A stretch of DNA of 64,000 nt. Origin: Ashinkailepas kermadecensis (taxonomy: Eukaryota > Arthropoda > Thecostraca > Neolepadidae). This document shows, one piece after another, positions 11,619 through 24,044 of the stretch (its first letter is position 1; each line of letters starts with the position of its first letter). Below the pieces are notes generated by a model that was not told the origin of the DNA, made no database searches, and saw nothing but the letters and a program-made list of their open reading frames with translations. The DNA lies in assembly GCA_034440615.1 (NCBI GenBank), contig JAOTOM010005050.1, forward strand, positions 247,001 through 311,000, in the 5' to 3' direction. A program made the position numbers and the translations under genes.

Positions 11619-14600
11619 TCAAATGAGTCCGTGGAACACACACGGACTCATTAGACACTGGCCTAAATTCAAACACTACGCACTACAAACAAATCACACA
11701 GCACTATGCCTTCAAGAAACCCACTTCAAACCCAACGACCCCTATCAATTTAACATTCCTCACTACACACTACACAGACAAGACACACACAACACACACA
11801 GATCAGGCGGTGTCTGCACATACATTAGGAACACAACACCTCACCGCCTGATACACTTCAACACTGCAGCAGATATACTACTCGCTGAAATACACTTTCA
11901 CAACACAGTCTACACACTCATCAACATATACGATCCCCCCTCACGAAACACAGAAACCCTCTCAGAATTAAATAAAGCACTTGACCAAATTTACACTCCA
12001 GTCATAATAACCGGAGACTTCAATTAACACCACCCACTATGGGACACTCGCACAACACAACCTGACTACAGAGCACTCACACTCGTCACACAAGCCACCC
12101 AACACAACCTCACAATACTCAACAGCGGATCACCAACCTACCTCGTCCCAATTAGTTCCCACTTCCCTACGACCCCAGATATAACATTTGCATCCTCGCG
12201 CATAGCTCTCACCCTATCCTGAACATCCGATTCCAACCCTCACTTCAGCGACCACGCACCCATAACCATTACCTTCAACCAAATCCAGACCACTAGCGCA
12301 CCTAATCCCCCGACGGGCCGGTGGAATTTCAAAAAAGCATCCTGGACAGCCTTCTCAGAATCCCTAGCCGCACAAACAGCTCACAACCCACACCTGTCAC
12401 CAGAACAATTTGCAGACATTCTTCTCACTTCAGCACATCAACACATACCACAAACAAAACCACTCGCCAACACAAACCTCGCGGGGCTCCCTGGTGGAAC
12501 GATGAGTGTCACCGGACGATCCGCGCGAGGAACCACGCACGACACAGATGCGAAAGACACCACACACCGGGAACACTCACAGCATACAAGCAACACAGAG
12601 CACTGCAAACGAACCATCAAAAACGCCAAAAAGAATTCCTGGAATAAATTTTGCAATCAATTTAATGGAGTCACCCCTCTAGGCGAACGTTCGACACTCT
12701 TGAAAACATTTCAGCATCGACAAAGACCCCCAATCAAAGCCATCATACTCAGACACAACAACAATACCATCACAGACCCACAACAATAGCAAACATTTTC
12801 GCACACACCTACCACCTTAGGTCATCCACACTCCCACGAAACCCCCCACCTCCAATCAGACACATACGCCCACAGCTTTACAACACTAGGTTTACACTCA
12901 CAGAATTACAACTAGCAATTGCACAGACTGGAAACACAAGCGTAGGCCCAGACAACATACACTACTCATTCTTCAAACACCTCCCAACTCAAGCACTACA
13001 CGCAGTACTCGACACCTACAACACCGCCTGGACAACACATACTACATACCCACAATCTTGGCTACACGCTCTGCTTATACCTATCCCTAAACCAAACACG
13101 AACTCAACTAAATGCGACTTCTACCGCCCTACGTCGTCTGGTCAAAAAACGCCTTCTCTACATCATTCAAACACACAAACTAATATCTCCTATACAATCA
13201 GGCTTCCTTCTTAACAGATCATGTCTCGACAATCTCACCTACCTCATCACACACATCCAGGAAGCGGCGGCAAGGAAACGCTCCACTGTCGCCGTCTTCC
13301 TGGACTTAAAACAAGCATACGACACCAGCAACATAACAGCACTACTACAACACTCATACAACATAGACGTGCAGGGCAGACTACCACACTAACTCCATTT
13401 CTACCTATTAAAACGATCATTTCAAGTCAAAATTGGGCCCCACACTTCACGCACTAAATTCCCCACAACCGGCATAATGCAAGGCTCAGTTTTAGGTTCT
13501 CTTCTCTTTATTCTAGATCTAAATTCAGTCATCACTGACAATTTTTCAACCAAAATTGCACTCTATGCAGACGACATGGTACTATGGACATCACACGAAA
13601 CACCAACTCACGTACTAGTAATACTACAAAACACACTAACAGAACTACACAACAAACTCGCCTTGATAAATCTACACATCGCACCATACAAATCCAAATA
13701 CATAGTTTTCGGCTACAACCGACACACAGACTTACAACAACTGAAAATTGATCATACACCCATACCATTTGTTACCACAGCAAAATTCCTACGCATCACA
13801 TTAGATCCACAACGCACCTTTCGGCCACACATCTTAACACGCGCCCTGGAGGGCCTCTGAAAATTACGCGCACTGGAGGGGGGGGGCGGATTCCGCACCC
13901 CCCCCCCCTAAGATCTCGGCTCCTAGTGAAGCTAGAGAAACGAAATTTGCAGGGTGGATGGATACGGTAGTGAACTCTATTGTGTGCACATTTCATGACC
14001 TTAGGTCAATATCTTCAAGGTCAAATGAGGTCAAATGTGAGAAAAAAAATCTGGTATTGCGTGGCTTGGCTTGTCATCGTTATGGATCGCTGTGATTGTA
14101 TTTAAATGCTCCAAAATGGGCATCAATGATGTTTTGGACATTACTAATGATGCAATGCCGATGCTGGACTCAACATTTGACCTCAGGTCACCTATATAGC
14201 ACCACTTTATCAGGTCAGTTACCTGTTCCAGTTACCGAAACCGGTCCGCCCGCCCGACTGCTCCGTCGGGCAGCTCGGAGCAATCGGCTTCGTGAAGAAA
14301 GGAGTGAAGTACATGAATAAAGTATGGAAACGCAATGACAAACAGTACAAATGACAAACAGTAGTGCATTTATGACAACATTCCAGTTGATCAAGTTTGG
14401 TTCAATTAACCTGTCATGAACTTGACCTGACTTGACCTCGGTTACCTAACATGATCTTGAAACTATATAGCACATCAATATACATCAAACAAGTCGCTAG
14501 TGTTGCCAAGAACACTTCCCTTTTGCGAATATACGGGAAGCGCATCCCGCCGATTTTTGTGGTCTGGCGCTATAATTTTAGTTGAATTTAGCGGCCCCTA

Positions 14601-16243
14601 ACTTGAAAAATGTTCGGCCGATTTCCATTTTTCTTGCTTTAAACGACGCACCGGTCATTTCTAAGCAGGTACACAGAAAATCGCGTATATCGACCGGTAA
14701 AATCTGCAGTTATTTACGAAAAACCGGAGGAGTGGGCGGATTCCCCCCCCAGTGCGCGTGTTAAACATCCAAAAACGCGCATCAAAAAGAATAAACATAC
14801 TCCGAGCACTATCCGGCACAAACTGGGTATCCGATCGAAATTCACTACTGACTTTATACAAAACAATCTTTCGGCCAATCATGGAATATGGATCCCCACT
14901 TATCGAAAACGCTGCTAAATCAAATCTCAGATTTCTAGACACAATTCAACACCAATGCCTAAAAATAGCTACAGGAGCATACACCACCTCACCATATCTC
15001 GTTCTTCGCATATGCAACCACATACCAGAACTAAAACACAGACGCACAGAAGCACTACTCAGATACCACTACAAAACCCAACTCATTAGACAACACCCAT
15101 GCACCCAGGCACTAAAAATTCGCACCAAACGTATACACCAACTCATCAAGAAAACACCACTTATAACTACAATAAGCTGCCGCATTGACCAACACACAAA
15201 CATTTTACACATCACACTCCCCACATCAAAACTACTCCCACCATCCACTGCATGGTGGAAACACCATAGACCTACGACACACTTCCTCATCGATAAACCG
15301 AAACACGCAAACACAGACACAGAAATACAACAATTCCTCCTTCAATTTACATCACAATACGCAAATTACAATATCATCTACACCGACGGTTCAAAATCAC
15401 ATACAGACGGGCACAGCGGCGGTGCTGTACCCCAATTCAGCACCGCCCTGTGTCATCCTGCGTGCCCGTCTGCACGACACAGCATCTACATACACAGCAG
15501 AATTATATGCAATCTGTTCGGCCTATTCCACCATCTACAACACAAAAATTGAACACAACATCATAGCCATTGACGCAAAATCAGCACTACAAAGCATAAC
15601 ACCCTACACCAAATTCAAACACCCTCATCCCCAAAATACTGCACATACATGAGAAAAAACTAAACACTCGACAACGACCACTTCTCCTCTGGATCCCATG
15701 CCACACAAACATACCTTACATACCTTTTGTACCCATACCTTTTTTGTTACCTTACAAACACGCAGACACACAAGCAAACATAGCCACAAAACTACAACAA
15801 ACCACACAATGCCCCCTATTCACAACCCGACTGCCCCCACACAATACGCCAGGCTATCAACAAACACATACAACAAACCTGGGACACAGCAATAACACAA
15901 CTTCACGAAATACACCCCAAACACGAACACCATCTATCAACGCACCAAATTCAAAGAACGTACACTAATACGACTACGCATCGGACATACAGCACTTACA
16001 CACTCTTACCTCCTCCTACAACGCTCACGACCACAATGCACAACATGTCACCGAACACTTATAATCAAACACATACTCATCTACTTCACCAAATACACCA
16101 ACCAAAGACAACATATCACAAACTACTGTACCACAAACAACATCCCACTAAACATCACTGCTCTGCTCAAGAACGAACATCCAGCATTACACGAACATAT
16201 CTTTCACTTTCTCGCTATCACACGCATACTCGAACAACTATGA
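11587..16243 (+). pseudogene. LINE ORF2: endonuclease, reverse transcriptase and RNase H, broken and interrupted
   Basis: The endonuclease spans about 11618-12290: WNTHGL, LCLQETHF, GGVCTYIR, NIYDPPSR and GDFN, with a later SDHAPI. Reverse transcriptase: FLDLKQAYD (first Asp at 13312-13314), GIMQGSVLGSLLF, and the catalytic YADD at 13564-13575. The thumb-side LYKTIFRPIMEYGSPL follows after the inserted TTAA element. RNase H: YTDGS (Asp 15385-15387), TAEL (Glu 15500-15502), IDAKSALQ (Asp 15572-15574) and HADTQANIA near 15750. A CxxC-type tail (RLRIGHTALTHSYLL...CTTC) reaches the stop near 16243. Visible lesions are TAA at 12025-12027 right after GDFN, TGA at 12220-12222, frame loss around 12790-13220, TAA at 13390-13392, and a frameshift between the first two RNase H motifs. 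The 927 bp insert at 13834-14764 sits in an otherwise continuous frame. Confidence 0.88.
13834..14764. mobile_element. TTAA-flanked non-autonomous DNA transposon, copy 2, inside LINE ORF2
   Basis: TTAA at 13834-13837 and again at 14761-14764 bracket the same TIRs as copies 1, 3 and 4. Removing one TTAA plus the element joins two halves of the reverse transcriptase frame without shift (codons ATC, TTA, AAC, ATC). This proves both the boundaries and a 4 bp TTAA duplication. The insert without duplication is 927 bp. Its internal sequence aligns with the other copies, and it has no transposase. Confidence 0.95.
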
Positions 16244-16430
16244 AAAATAAATGAAAAAGGACCGGGGAAAAATTAAAGGATTTGTTAAAAAAGAAACAGA
16301 AAACGAACAAAATGCTCAGAAAAATACAACAAAAAATATAAAAGATACGTTCCAAAAGAAAGTAAACAAATTAAAACCACTATCCCCAAAAGTGATTGTG
16401 ATATGTGACGTTCTTGCAATGTTCAATTAC

Positions 16431-16987
16431 GGTGGCGATGACACGACCCCCCCCCCCCCACACTACACCCCATACCCCAACTCGGCACCGTCCGGACTGG
16501 CCACTCTTCTCTACTACATCATCTTCGGCCTTCGACCAGCTCTACCACTCCATCTCTACAACTCCACGCAACTCTGTTCATCTCATCTCTGCTCAGCTCC
16601 CTTCTAAAAAGCTTCAAGACGTCCTCAAATCTACTTCGGCACCGCTCAACAAGTCAGCTTTACTCTTCCTCTCTTCGTCTAAATCTCCTAACTACCATAT
16701 TCTTCACACCCTCCTACCCCTCATCTAATGCCAACGCAGCTACATATACACACCTACAAACACACAGAAACAGCCGATATCGCCGCACGGTGGCAGGCTG
16801 GTAAAACACAACAAGACACACACACACACACGAAGGCAGCTTATGTCTCTCCCCATGATGACACAAAACATTCAAACCAAGTATTCTGTTTTTTTTCAAG
16901 GCAGAACATGAGATAGGGAAGGTAAGGCTCGTCGACCACTCGTCGACCACTCGAGCTCCTTGGCAGCGGGCGTTGTGCTGGGTACGT
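16431..16987. other. Non-coding stretch after the LINE
   Basis: A C-run at 16447-16459 is followed by pyrimidine-rich sequence and a short (CA)n near 16818-16833. No gene or element was recognised. Confidence 0.5.
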
Positions 16988-17350
16988 GCTGGGTCCGTGC
17001 GCACTGACAAGTGACAGCTCGACAGCCCGCTGTCGCACAGCATGAGGTGCTGGGTCCGTGCGCACTGACAAGTGACAGCTCGACAGCCCGCTGTCGCACA
17101 GCATGAGGTGCTGGGTCCGTGCGCACTGACAAGTGACAGCTCGACAGCCCGCTGTCGCACAGCATGAGGTGCTGGTCCGTGCGCACTGACAAGTGACAGC
17201 TCGACAGCCCGCTGTCGCACAGCATGAGGTGGGGTCCGTGCGCACTGACAAGTGACAGCTCGACAGCCCGCGTCGCACAGCATGAGGTGCTGGGTCCGTG
17301 CGCACTGACAAGTGACAGCTCGACAGCCCGCTGTCGCACAGCATGAGGTG
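16988..17350. repeat. 61 bp minisatellite, six units
   Basis: GCTGGGTCCGTGCGCACTGA recurs every 61 bp (16988, 17049 and on), with single-base deletions in some units. Each unit contains GACAGCCCGCTGTC, a short self-complementary stretch. Open frames on the minus strand here are produced by the repeat. Confidence 0.95.
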
Positions 17351-17375
17351 CGCTGAATTCAGGTCAAGTGGTGGA

Positions 17376-17503
17376 TCTTTGTTATGTGCACCTCGTCATC
17401 TACGGGTGCACATGACATCGTCTGGCTGCCCTTCGGTTCACCTCCATGGACGCTTTTGACTAGTGATGTCGATGCGCCATAAAGCACAAATAACTAACTA
17501 ACT
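17376..17503 (+). mobile_element. 3' end fragment of a CR1/RTE-like non-LTR element
   Basis: GTGATGTCGATGCGCCATAA is followed by AGCACAAATAACTAACTAAC. The style is that of many invertebrate non-LTR elements, which end in GCGCCATAAA and a (TAAC)n tail. Only the 3' terminal ~130 bp is present, as expected for 5' truncation during reverse transcription. Confidence 0.45.
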
Positions 17504-18024
17504 TCAGCCCACCGCTCTCCAAAGTTCTATCGGTAAATATCGGTCTGTCCCGCACCCTTTGCCTAGCTTGTCGGTCACACCTTTTCACTGTCAATCTCGT
17601 GAGTCACTGACCGATCATCACGAGGCTGGTATGTTCCCACAGGGCGCGTCACCGTACACTGAGGCACGGGGGTAAATGTGTGTAGGTCTGCCAGCTAGCT
17701 ACACTCCGTCACCCATATGTATTGTTGTCGGCACGAGCCGTGATCAACGGTTGCCCTGGTCCACGTGGCAGAGCCTGTCCGCCTGTCCGTCGGCCGCCCC
17801 TCCCCGACTGGTCGGACAGGCCGTGGCAGGCAATGGTGACCCGCGAACCGTGAGTGACCTTACCTCGCCTGAGGGCTGTCGCAGACCGACTGACCTTTGT
17901 ACGATGTCGGCCGACTCGCAAGGCGAGCGGTCGAGCTGTTGACCGGAGCGCACGGCCCGCTCCCGCTCCGGGCAGCACAGACGGCACCCGCTCATACTCC
18001 GGTACCGACCTGGGTGGAAGCTGA
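17504..18024. other. GC-rich non-coding stretch
   Basis: No domain or repeat recognised between the LINE 3' fragment and the next minisatellite. Confidence 0.45.
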
Positions 18025-18335
18025 TGTCACCGGACATCATGGATCACATCTGACGTCACGGGACAACATGGAGGATATATGGCGTCACGTAACAACATGG
18101 AGAACATCTGACGTTACGGGACAACATGGAGTACATCTGACGTCTCAGGACAACATGGAGGACATCTGAGGTTACGGGACAACATGGAGTACATCTGACG
18201 TCGCAGGACAACATGGAGGACATCTGACGTTACGGGACAACATGGAGTACATCTGACGTCGCAGGACAGCATGGAGGACATCTGGCGCTGCAGGGCAACA
18301 TGGAGGACATATGACGTCACGGGACGACATGGACA
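18025..18335. repeat. 30 bp minisatellite
   Basis: About ten units of the type ACATCTGACGTTACGGGACA plus ACATGGAGG/TA, with substitutions at a few positions. Confidence 0.9.
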
Positions 18336-18654
18336 GCAGTAGGTATGACCACTTGATGGCTTGCTGGGAACCTTGACCACATATTGTTACCTTAGCTCAA
18401 GGTAAGTGTGATGGAATAACTCCTTTATTATTTGTGAATAACTACCATTCCATATCCAGCCCACCATTGCCTAATAAGGGAAGGCTGTTATTGTTTGTTA
18501 TTTGGGTTTAAAGGGCGCATCGACTGCAATGGTCATATAGCGCCCAATAAGGGAATGCTAAATAAAGTTGGTACACACCAGACATTTCGGCATTTCCGTG
18601 CAACTGCAGTACTACTGCTGTCACAACTACTCAGTGTGACGTTGTTAATGAAAA

Positions 18655-20160
18655 CCCTCGCCGGGCTGGGCGGCCCTCTGAGCCCCCCTCCTCCCTCAGG
18701 TTTTTTCGCGATAGAGGCCGAATGAGTAGACGCAGAGACACTAGACTTTCAGTAGTTCATCATGCATCTGCCTTGCATGTTTTGACAATTTTCAGATCCA
18801 GGTCATCACAGATCCTTGACAGACTTGGAACGGGTCAAAGGGAGTGGTGTTCCAAAATACTCAAAGTGCCGCCAATCAGAGTAGTTGCAATATATAAGCA
18901 CCAAACTCAGAGCATGCTGTCCTTACATCAAGACCAAAGAGACTCCTATCCGGAAATGTTAATCAAAGTCAAGGCTACTGATCTGAGGCCAGGTCAATTT
19001 CCGCATATTTGTACCGTGTTCAGCGGGGAAAACTCGATTTTGGTGTAATTTGTCACGCCAAGAACGATACAGAGCATGAAATAAACGTGCAGGGCTAATT
19101 TATGTAGCGAATGTCAATGAAATATGGTTCGGTCCCTTAACATGCATATTCTACACAATGTCATCTTGTGCAGAATGTTGCTGTTCCTCTCCAAATGATT
19201 CCTGAATTCGGATCCAGCGCTGCCGAAGCCGTGCGGCATGATATTGGATGATACACGAATGACCTGATTTGATCAGATTTTACCTTTATTTTGAAATATT
19301 TCCCATGCAGTACCCACATAGGCGAAGGCTGAACAGATTGTTTTCTCAATTTGTGCATTGTTCCAGCGTGACCTGGTGTTAGATCACGAGGTGAGAAGCT
19401 GGACAGTTTGCAAAGGTATTCCTGTATCATATCGGTTCTTCTCGGAGCACAATTGTATACTTAAAAAGAGATGTTCTGGAGATATTCAGGCTTGAACTTA
19501 CTTGGCCTGACCATATGGCATGACCTGACCTGACCTTAGAGTTTTCGGATGTCAAGCAGAAACAAATCTGTTGCTGGAATAATTCTGTTGGAGGGACCCG
19601 AGGCATACATATTCATATTTTCCAGTTAATTCTTCAAGGTAACGGTCATGTCACTAGGTTGAGCTACTATGACCTTTAGCGACCTTAGCGTGGCCGAAAA
19701 TGGAGGACGAAGATGCGATATGAGCTATAGGATATATTGTCACTGTGTCTCTAACGTGCGCAGTTTGGAACTTGGTTTTCAAGCCTGATACTGACCTGAC
19801 CTGACCTATCCTGTATTGCCTCTTTCTCACTATGATCGATATAAATGAAATTCATCAATGTCACTTCTTGCAAAACAATGTCCAAAGAACACAAGCTCAG
19901 TCCTTTTCTAATCACTTCCAGGGACTTACGTCAGGGTCCATATATTAAACTAATACGACCTCTGGTGACCTCATTATAAGGCAAAATGCAAGTCTATGAT
20001 ATGCTTCGGGCTCTCCATGACTAGAGGTTTCAAACGGTGCTCTGCATTTCATTATAGCAGACGAAGATCAGAAGTTAGGCTTTCAAGAGACCGTCCCCCC
20101 CCGACCCGGCGAAGGTGGATTTGCCGACCGGCACGGCGAAGATAGTAGCTTCAGCTTCAT
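18655..20160. repeat. Dispersed repeat family 2, copy A (~1.5 kb)
   Basis: This stretch aligns in the same orientation with 59326-60840. Shared landmarks include GACGCAGAGACAC, the ATGCATCTGC region, TTCCAAAATAC, AGTGCCG, TCTACACAATG, and the TGACCTGACCTGACCTTAGA cluster. The ends read like imperfect inverted repeats (CTCGCCGGGC on the left, GGCGAAG on the right), so it may be a non-autonomous DNA transposon. It has no coding capacity. Boundaries are approximate. Confidence 0.6.
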
Positions 20161-20279
20161 ATCGTCATCTGCGTCGGTTGCGGTAGTGTTAGTGTCGACT
20201 GACCCAGGCTAGTTACGGTAATGTTTAGTGTCGACTAGCCTCAACTGTTAGATATAGTGGTTGGTGTACCCCCTACCTG

Positions 20280-20490
20280 GCTGTGGCAGCCACGACTGAT
20301 CAGAGCTGGCTGCGGTAGTGTTTTACGTCGACTAACCTGAGCTGGCTGCGGCAGTGTCTGACGTCGACTAACCTGAGCTGGCTGCGGTAGTGTTTTTTTC
20401 ACAAACCGTGGTGGGTTTTTTCGTCGACTAACCTGAGCTGGCTGCGGTAGTGTTTGACGTCGACTAACCTGAGCTGGCTGCGGTAGTGCT
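20280..20490. repeat. 36 bp minisatellite
   Basis: Five to six units of AGCTGGCTGCGGTAGTGTTT plus GACGTCGACTAACCTG; one unit has an insertion around 20395-20425. Confidence 0.9.
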
Positions 20491-21264
20491 CGTGCCTGGG
20501 TAGTGTCTCGGCGGGTGGGGAGGGGGAGGCGTGACTGTCGGTCATGCTGGCATGTCCTGACGACCTGGTCTCGTCCGACGACCACTCGCCTCCGCACGGA
20601 TCTGGCCGACGCTGCCGGCACAATACAGGTCAGACGGGGTTGTACAAACAGAATGGCATGAGATTAGGTGGACAGTATGTGCCATAAATCACGTATAGCT
20701 CACACCCTGTGGACACCAGTGGCATTAATTATCGAGTAGTCCATCACATTATTATAATGCCGACGATGCGCAGTGGTTTACGGTTTAAAATGTACTGAAT
20801 ATGTACCAGTACATACACAGACACGCACACATAGACAGGCACACACACACACATACATATATATATGCATATGCATAATGAGATTGAGATTGAACGTTTC
20901 TTGTACACTCATCTCACTTCTAGTTGACTGCGGTCGTGAATCACCTATCTGTAGATGTGTACAAATTGCCAACCTGTTCAACAAGCATAATTTGCATGTG
21001 TGCTATAAATTGCGTCAAAAATATACAGTCCGTCTGAGCACAACAGAAGTATCTCAGGTGCAAGGAAAGCTTCTGAGTACCCGGCAGCAGCTCTGTGGTG
21101 CTGGAACGGTCACCTCGGTAATACTCCTTCCTCACGACCTGTCCAAGAGCGTTGCGTGCCCGAGAACGATACGTGGCCCAGGTAGCGTCACCCCTGATTA
21201 ACATTTGACCCCAATCCGTAATGTCACCTGAACAGAGACAGAATGAACCCCATTGCCCCAATGA
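20491..21264. other. Non-coding stretch with a small (CA)/(TA) tract
   Basis: It contains a compound CA/TA microsatellite around 20815-20875. No gene recognised. Confidence 0.5.
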
Positions 21265-21308
21265 ACGAGTCAGGGCAATGGCAGAATGATGCCATTGCCC
21301 TGACTCGT
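21265..21308. repeat. Perfect 19 bp inverted repeat (hairpin)
   Basis: ACGAGTCAGGGCAATGGCA, a 6 bp loop (GAATGA), then the exact reverse complement. Confidence 0.95.
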
Positions 21309-22761
<1,453 letters not shown>

Positions 22762-23540
22762 TTGATAGGCGCCCCCCCCCCCCTCCTCCTAAGTTTTTCC
22801 GCTGATAATGAAAAAAAAACTGCGCGCAGCAGCGCCGAAATTTGGCATACCTTTTTCCACATCAATTTGGCATCCTGTATGACAATTTTGAGGTCAGTTC
22901 ATCTAGGGTCAATGAGTTAGTCAGGGTCAAGTGAGGTCACCTCCAGAAAAGTTTAGCCAGTCGTCACGCTTTAACGGATAAAGATATTTGAATGAAATTT
23001 TCAGCGTTTGCTTATCTTTAGGGATGGAACAAAACGCACCAGAGGAATTTTATAATTTTTCGTTTTTGATGACATTAGTTTTGCATATTCGCCCATAAGG
23101 AATAAAATCGAATATTCTGGCTAAAGTAAGCATTTTTATGAGAGCAAGTTGACTTCAAACAACGTTTTCCTGTCCGCTCTAACCATTAGAAAAAGAAAAA
23201 TCAAAGAAAATTGAAAGCTCAACATTTTGCAAATTCCAGGAATTAAAATTTTGATTTTAGGGTGGACACAAATTTTATGGCCATGGTCGATTTCGCGTTT
23301 CTTTTCTGATTCCAAATCATTTTTGTTTGTCAAATCCCCTCCCCCCCAAAAAAAGAGAAAAAAATGAACTCCCAAAGCCAAAAACATGTCAGTCGTGAAA
23401 ACAGAAACCCCCAGTGACGTCACTTTATAGGGAGATAAAATTGTGTGGGTGGTTTCTGGCCTTACTCGTCGAGTGCTTTCCGATGACACCTCTTTCGTTT
23501 TCGTGCGACGCTTAGTTTGGAGATTAGAGGGGGCTATCAC
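22762..23540. repeat. Dispersed repeat family 3, copy A
   Basis: Most of this stretch (about 23040-23410) aligns in the same orientation with 62780-63110. Shared landmarks include CCCATAAGG/CCCATCAGG before AAAATCGAA, TTAGAAAAAG, CCATGGTC.ATTTCGC and TTTTCTGA. The ends TTTGATAGGCGCCCCCC and GGGGGCTATCACCCCC are partly inverse, suggesting a DNA element about 0.78 kb long. No coding capacity. Confidence 0.55.
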
Positions 23541-23639
23541 CCCCCCCCCCCCTCCCCGAGAGGTCTGTGAGGATCTGACCGGAAAGAAAGAAATGGTAGC
23601 CGTCTGGTCGTGGTTTGAACTTGAGAGATGGGTCGGCCA

Positions 23640-23985
23640 GCCGCCACAGCCCGTGCGCGGGCGACATAGTGGCGGAGCGGTAATGCAGCACGTGCTGCCC
23701 GTACCAATGGAAGACGTCCGTGCGCGGGCGACATGGTGGCGGAGCGGTAGTGCAGCACGTGCTGCCCGTACCAATGGAAGACGTCCGTGCGCGGGCGACA
23801 TAGTGGCGGAGCGGTAGTGCAGCACGTGCTGCCCGTACCAATGGAAGACGTCCGTGCGCGGGCGACATGGTGGCGGAGCGGTAGTGCAGCACGTGCTGCC
23901 CGTACCAATGGAAGACGTTCGTGCACGGCCGACATAGTAGCGGAGCGGTAGTGCAGCACGTGCTTCCCGTACCAATGGAAGCCCG
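23640..23985. repeat. 67 bp minisatellite, about five units
   Basis: Units start GCAGCACGTGCTGCCCGTAC at 23685, 23752, 23819, 23886 and 23953. Each contains the 14 bp palindrome GCAGCACGTGCTGC. It stops only ~60 bp before the next, unrelated array. Confidence 0.95.
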
Positions 23986-24044
23986 CGAAGCCTGCGGCTG
24001 CTGTCTGCAGAGAACATGGCAGCGACCCGTCATACTACTATACT

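Larger units (their letters stand above)
10250..16430 (+). mobile_element. Decayed Jockey/I-group LINE retrotransposon
   Basis: A near-complete non-LTR element on the + strand. Its order is gag-like ORF1, APE-type endonuclease, reverse transcriptase, RNase H, then an A-rich 3' region near 16250-16400. The whole body is C/A-rich and G/T-poor on the coding strand, which sets its limits off from the flanks. The 5' end is uncertain: composition changes near 10250 and the first gag residues appear from about 10256. Several stops and frameshifts make it inactive, and it is interrupted by TTAA copy 2. A C-terminal RNase H fits I/LOA-type clades better than classical Jockey; I cannot place it further. 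Confidence 0.88.

Noticed and set aside
21265..21308. miRNA precursor
   Set aside because: The stem is only 19 bp with a 6-base loop and perfect pairing, shorter and more regular than a metazoan pre-miRNA.
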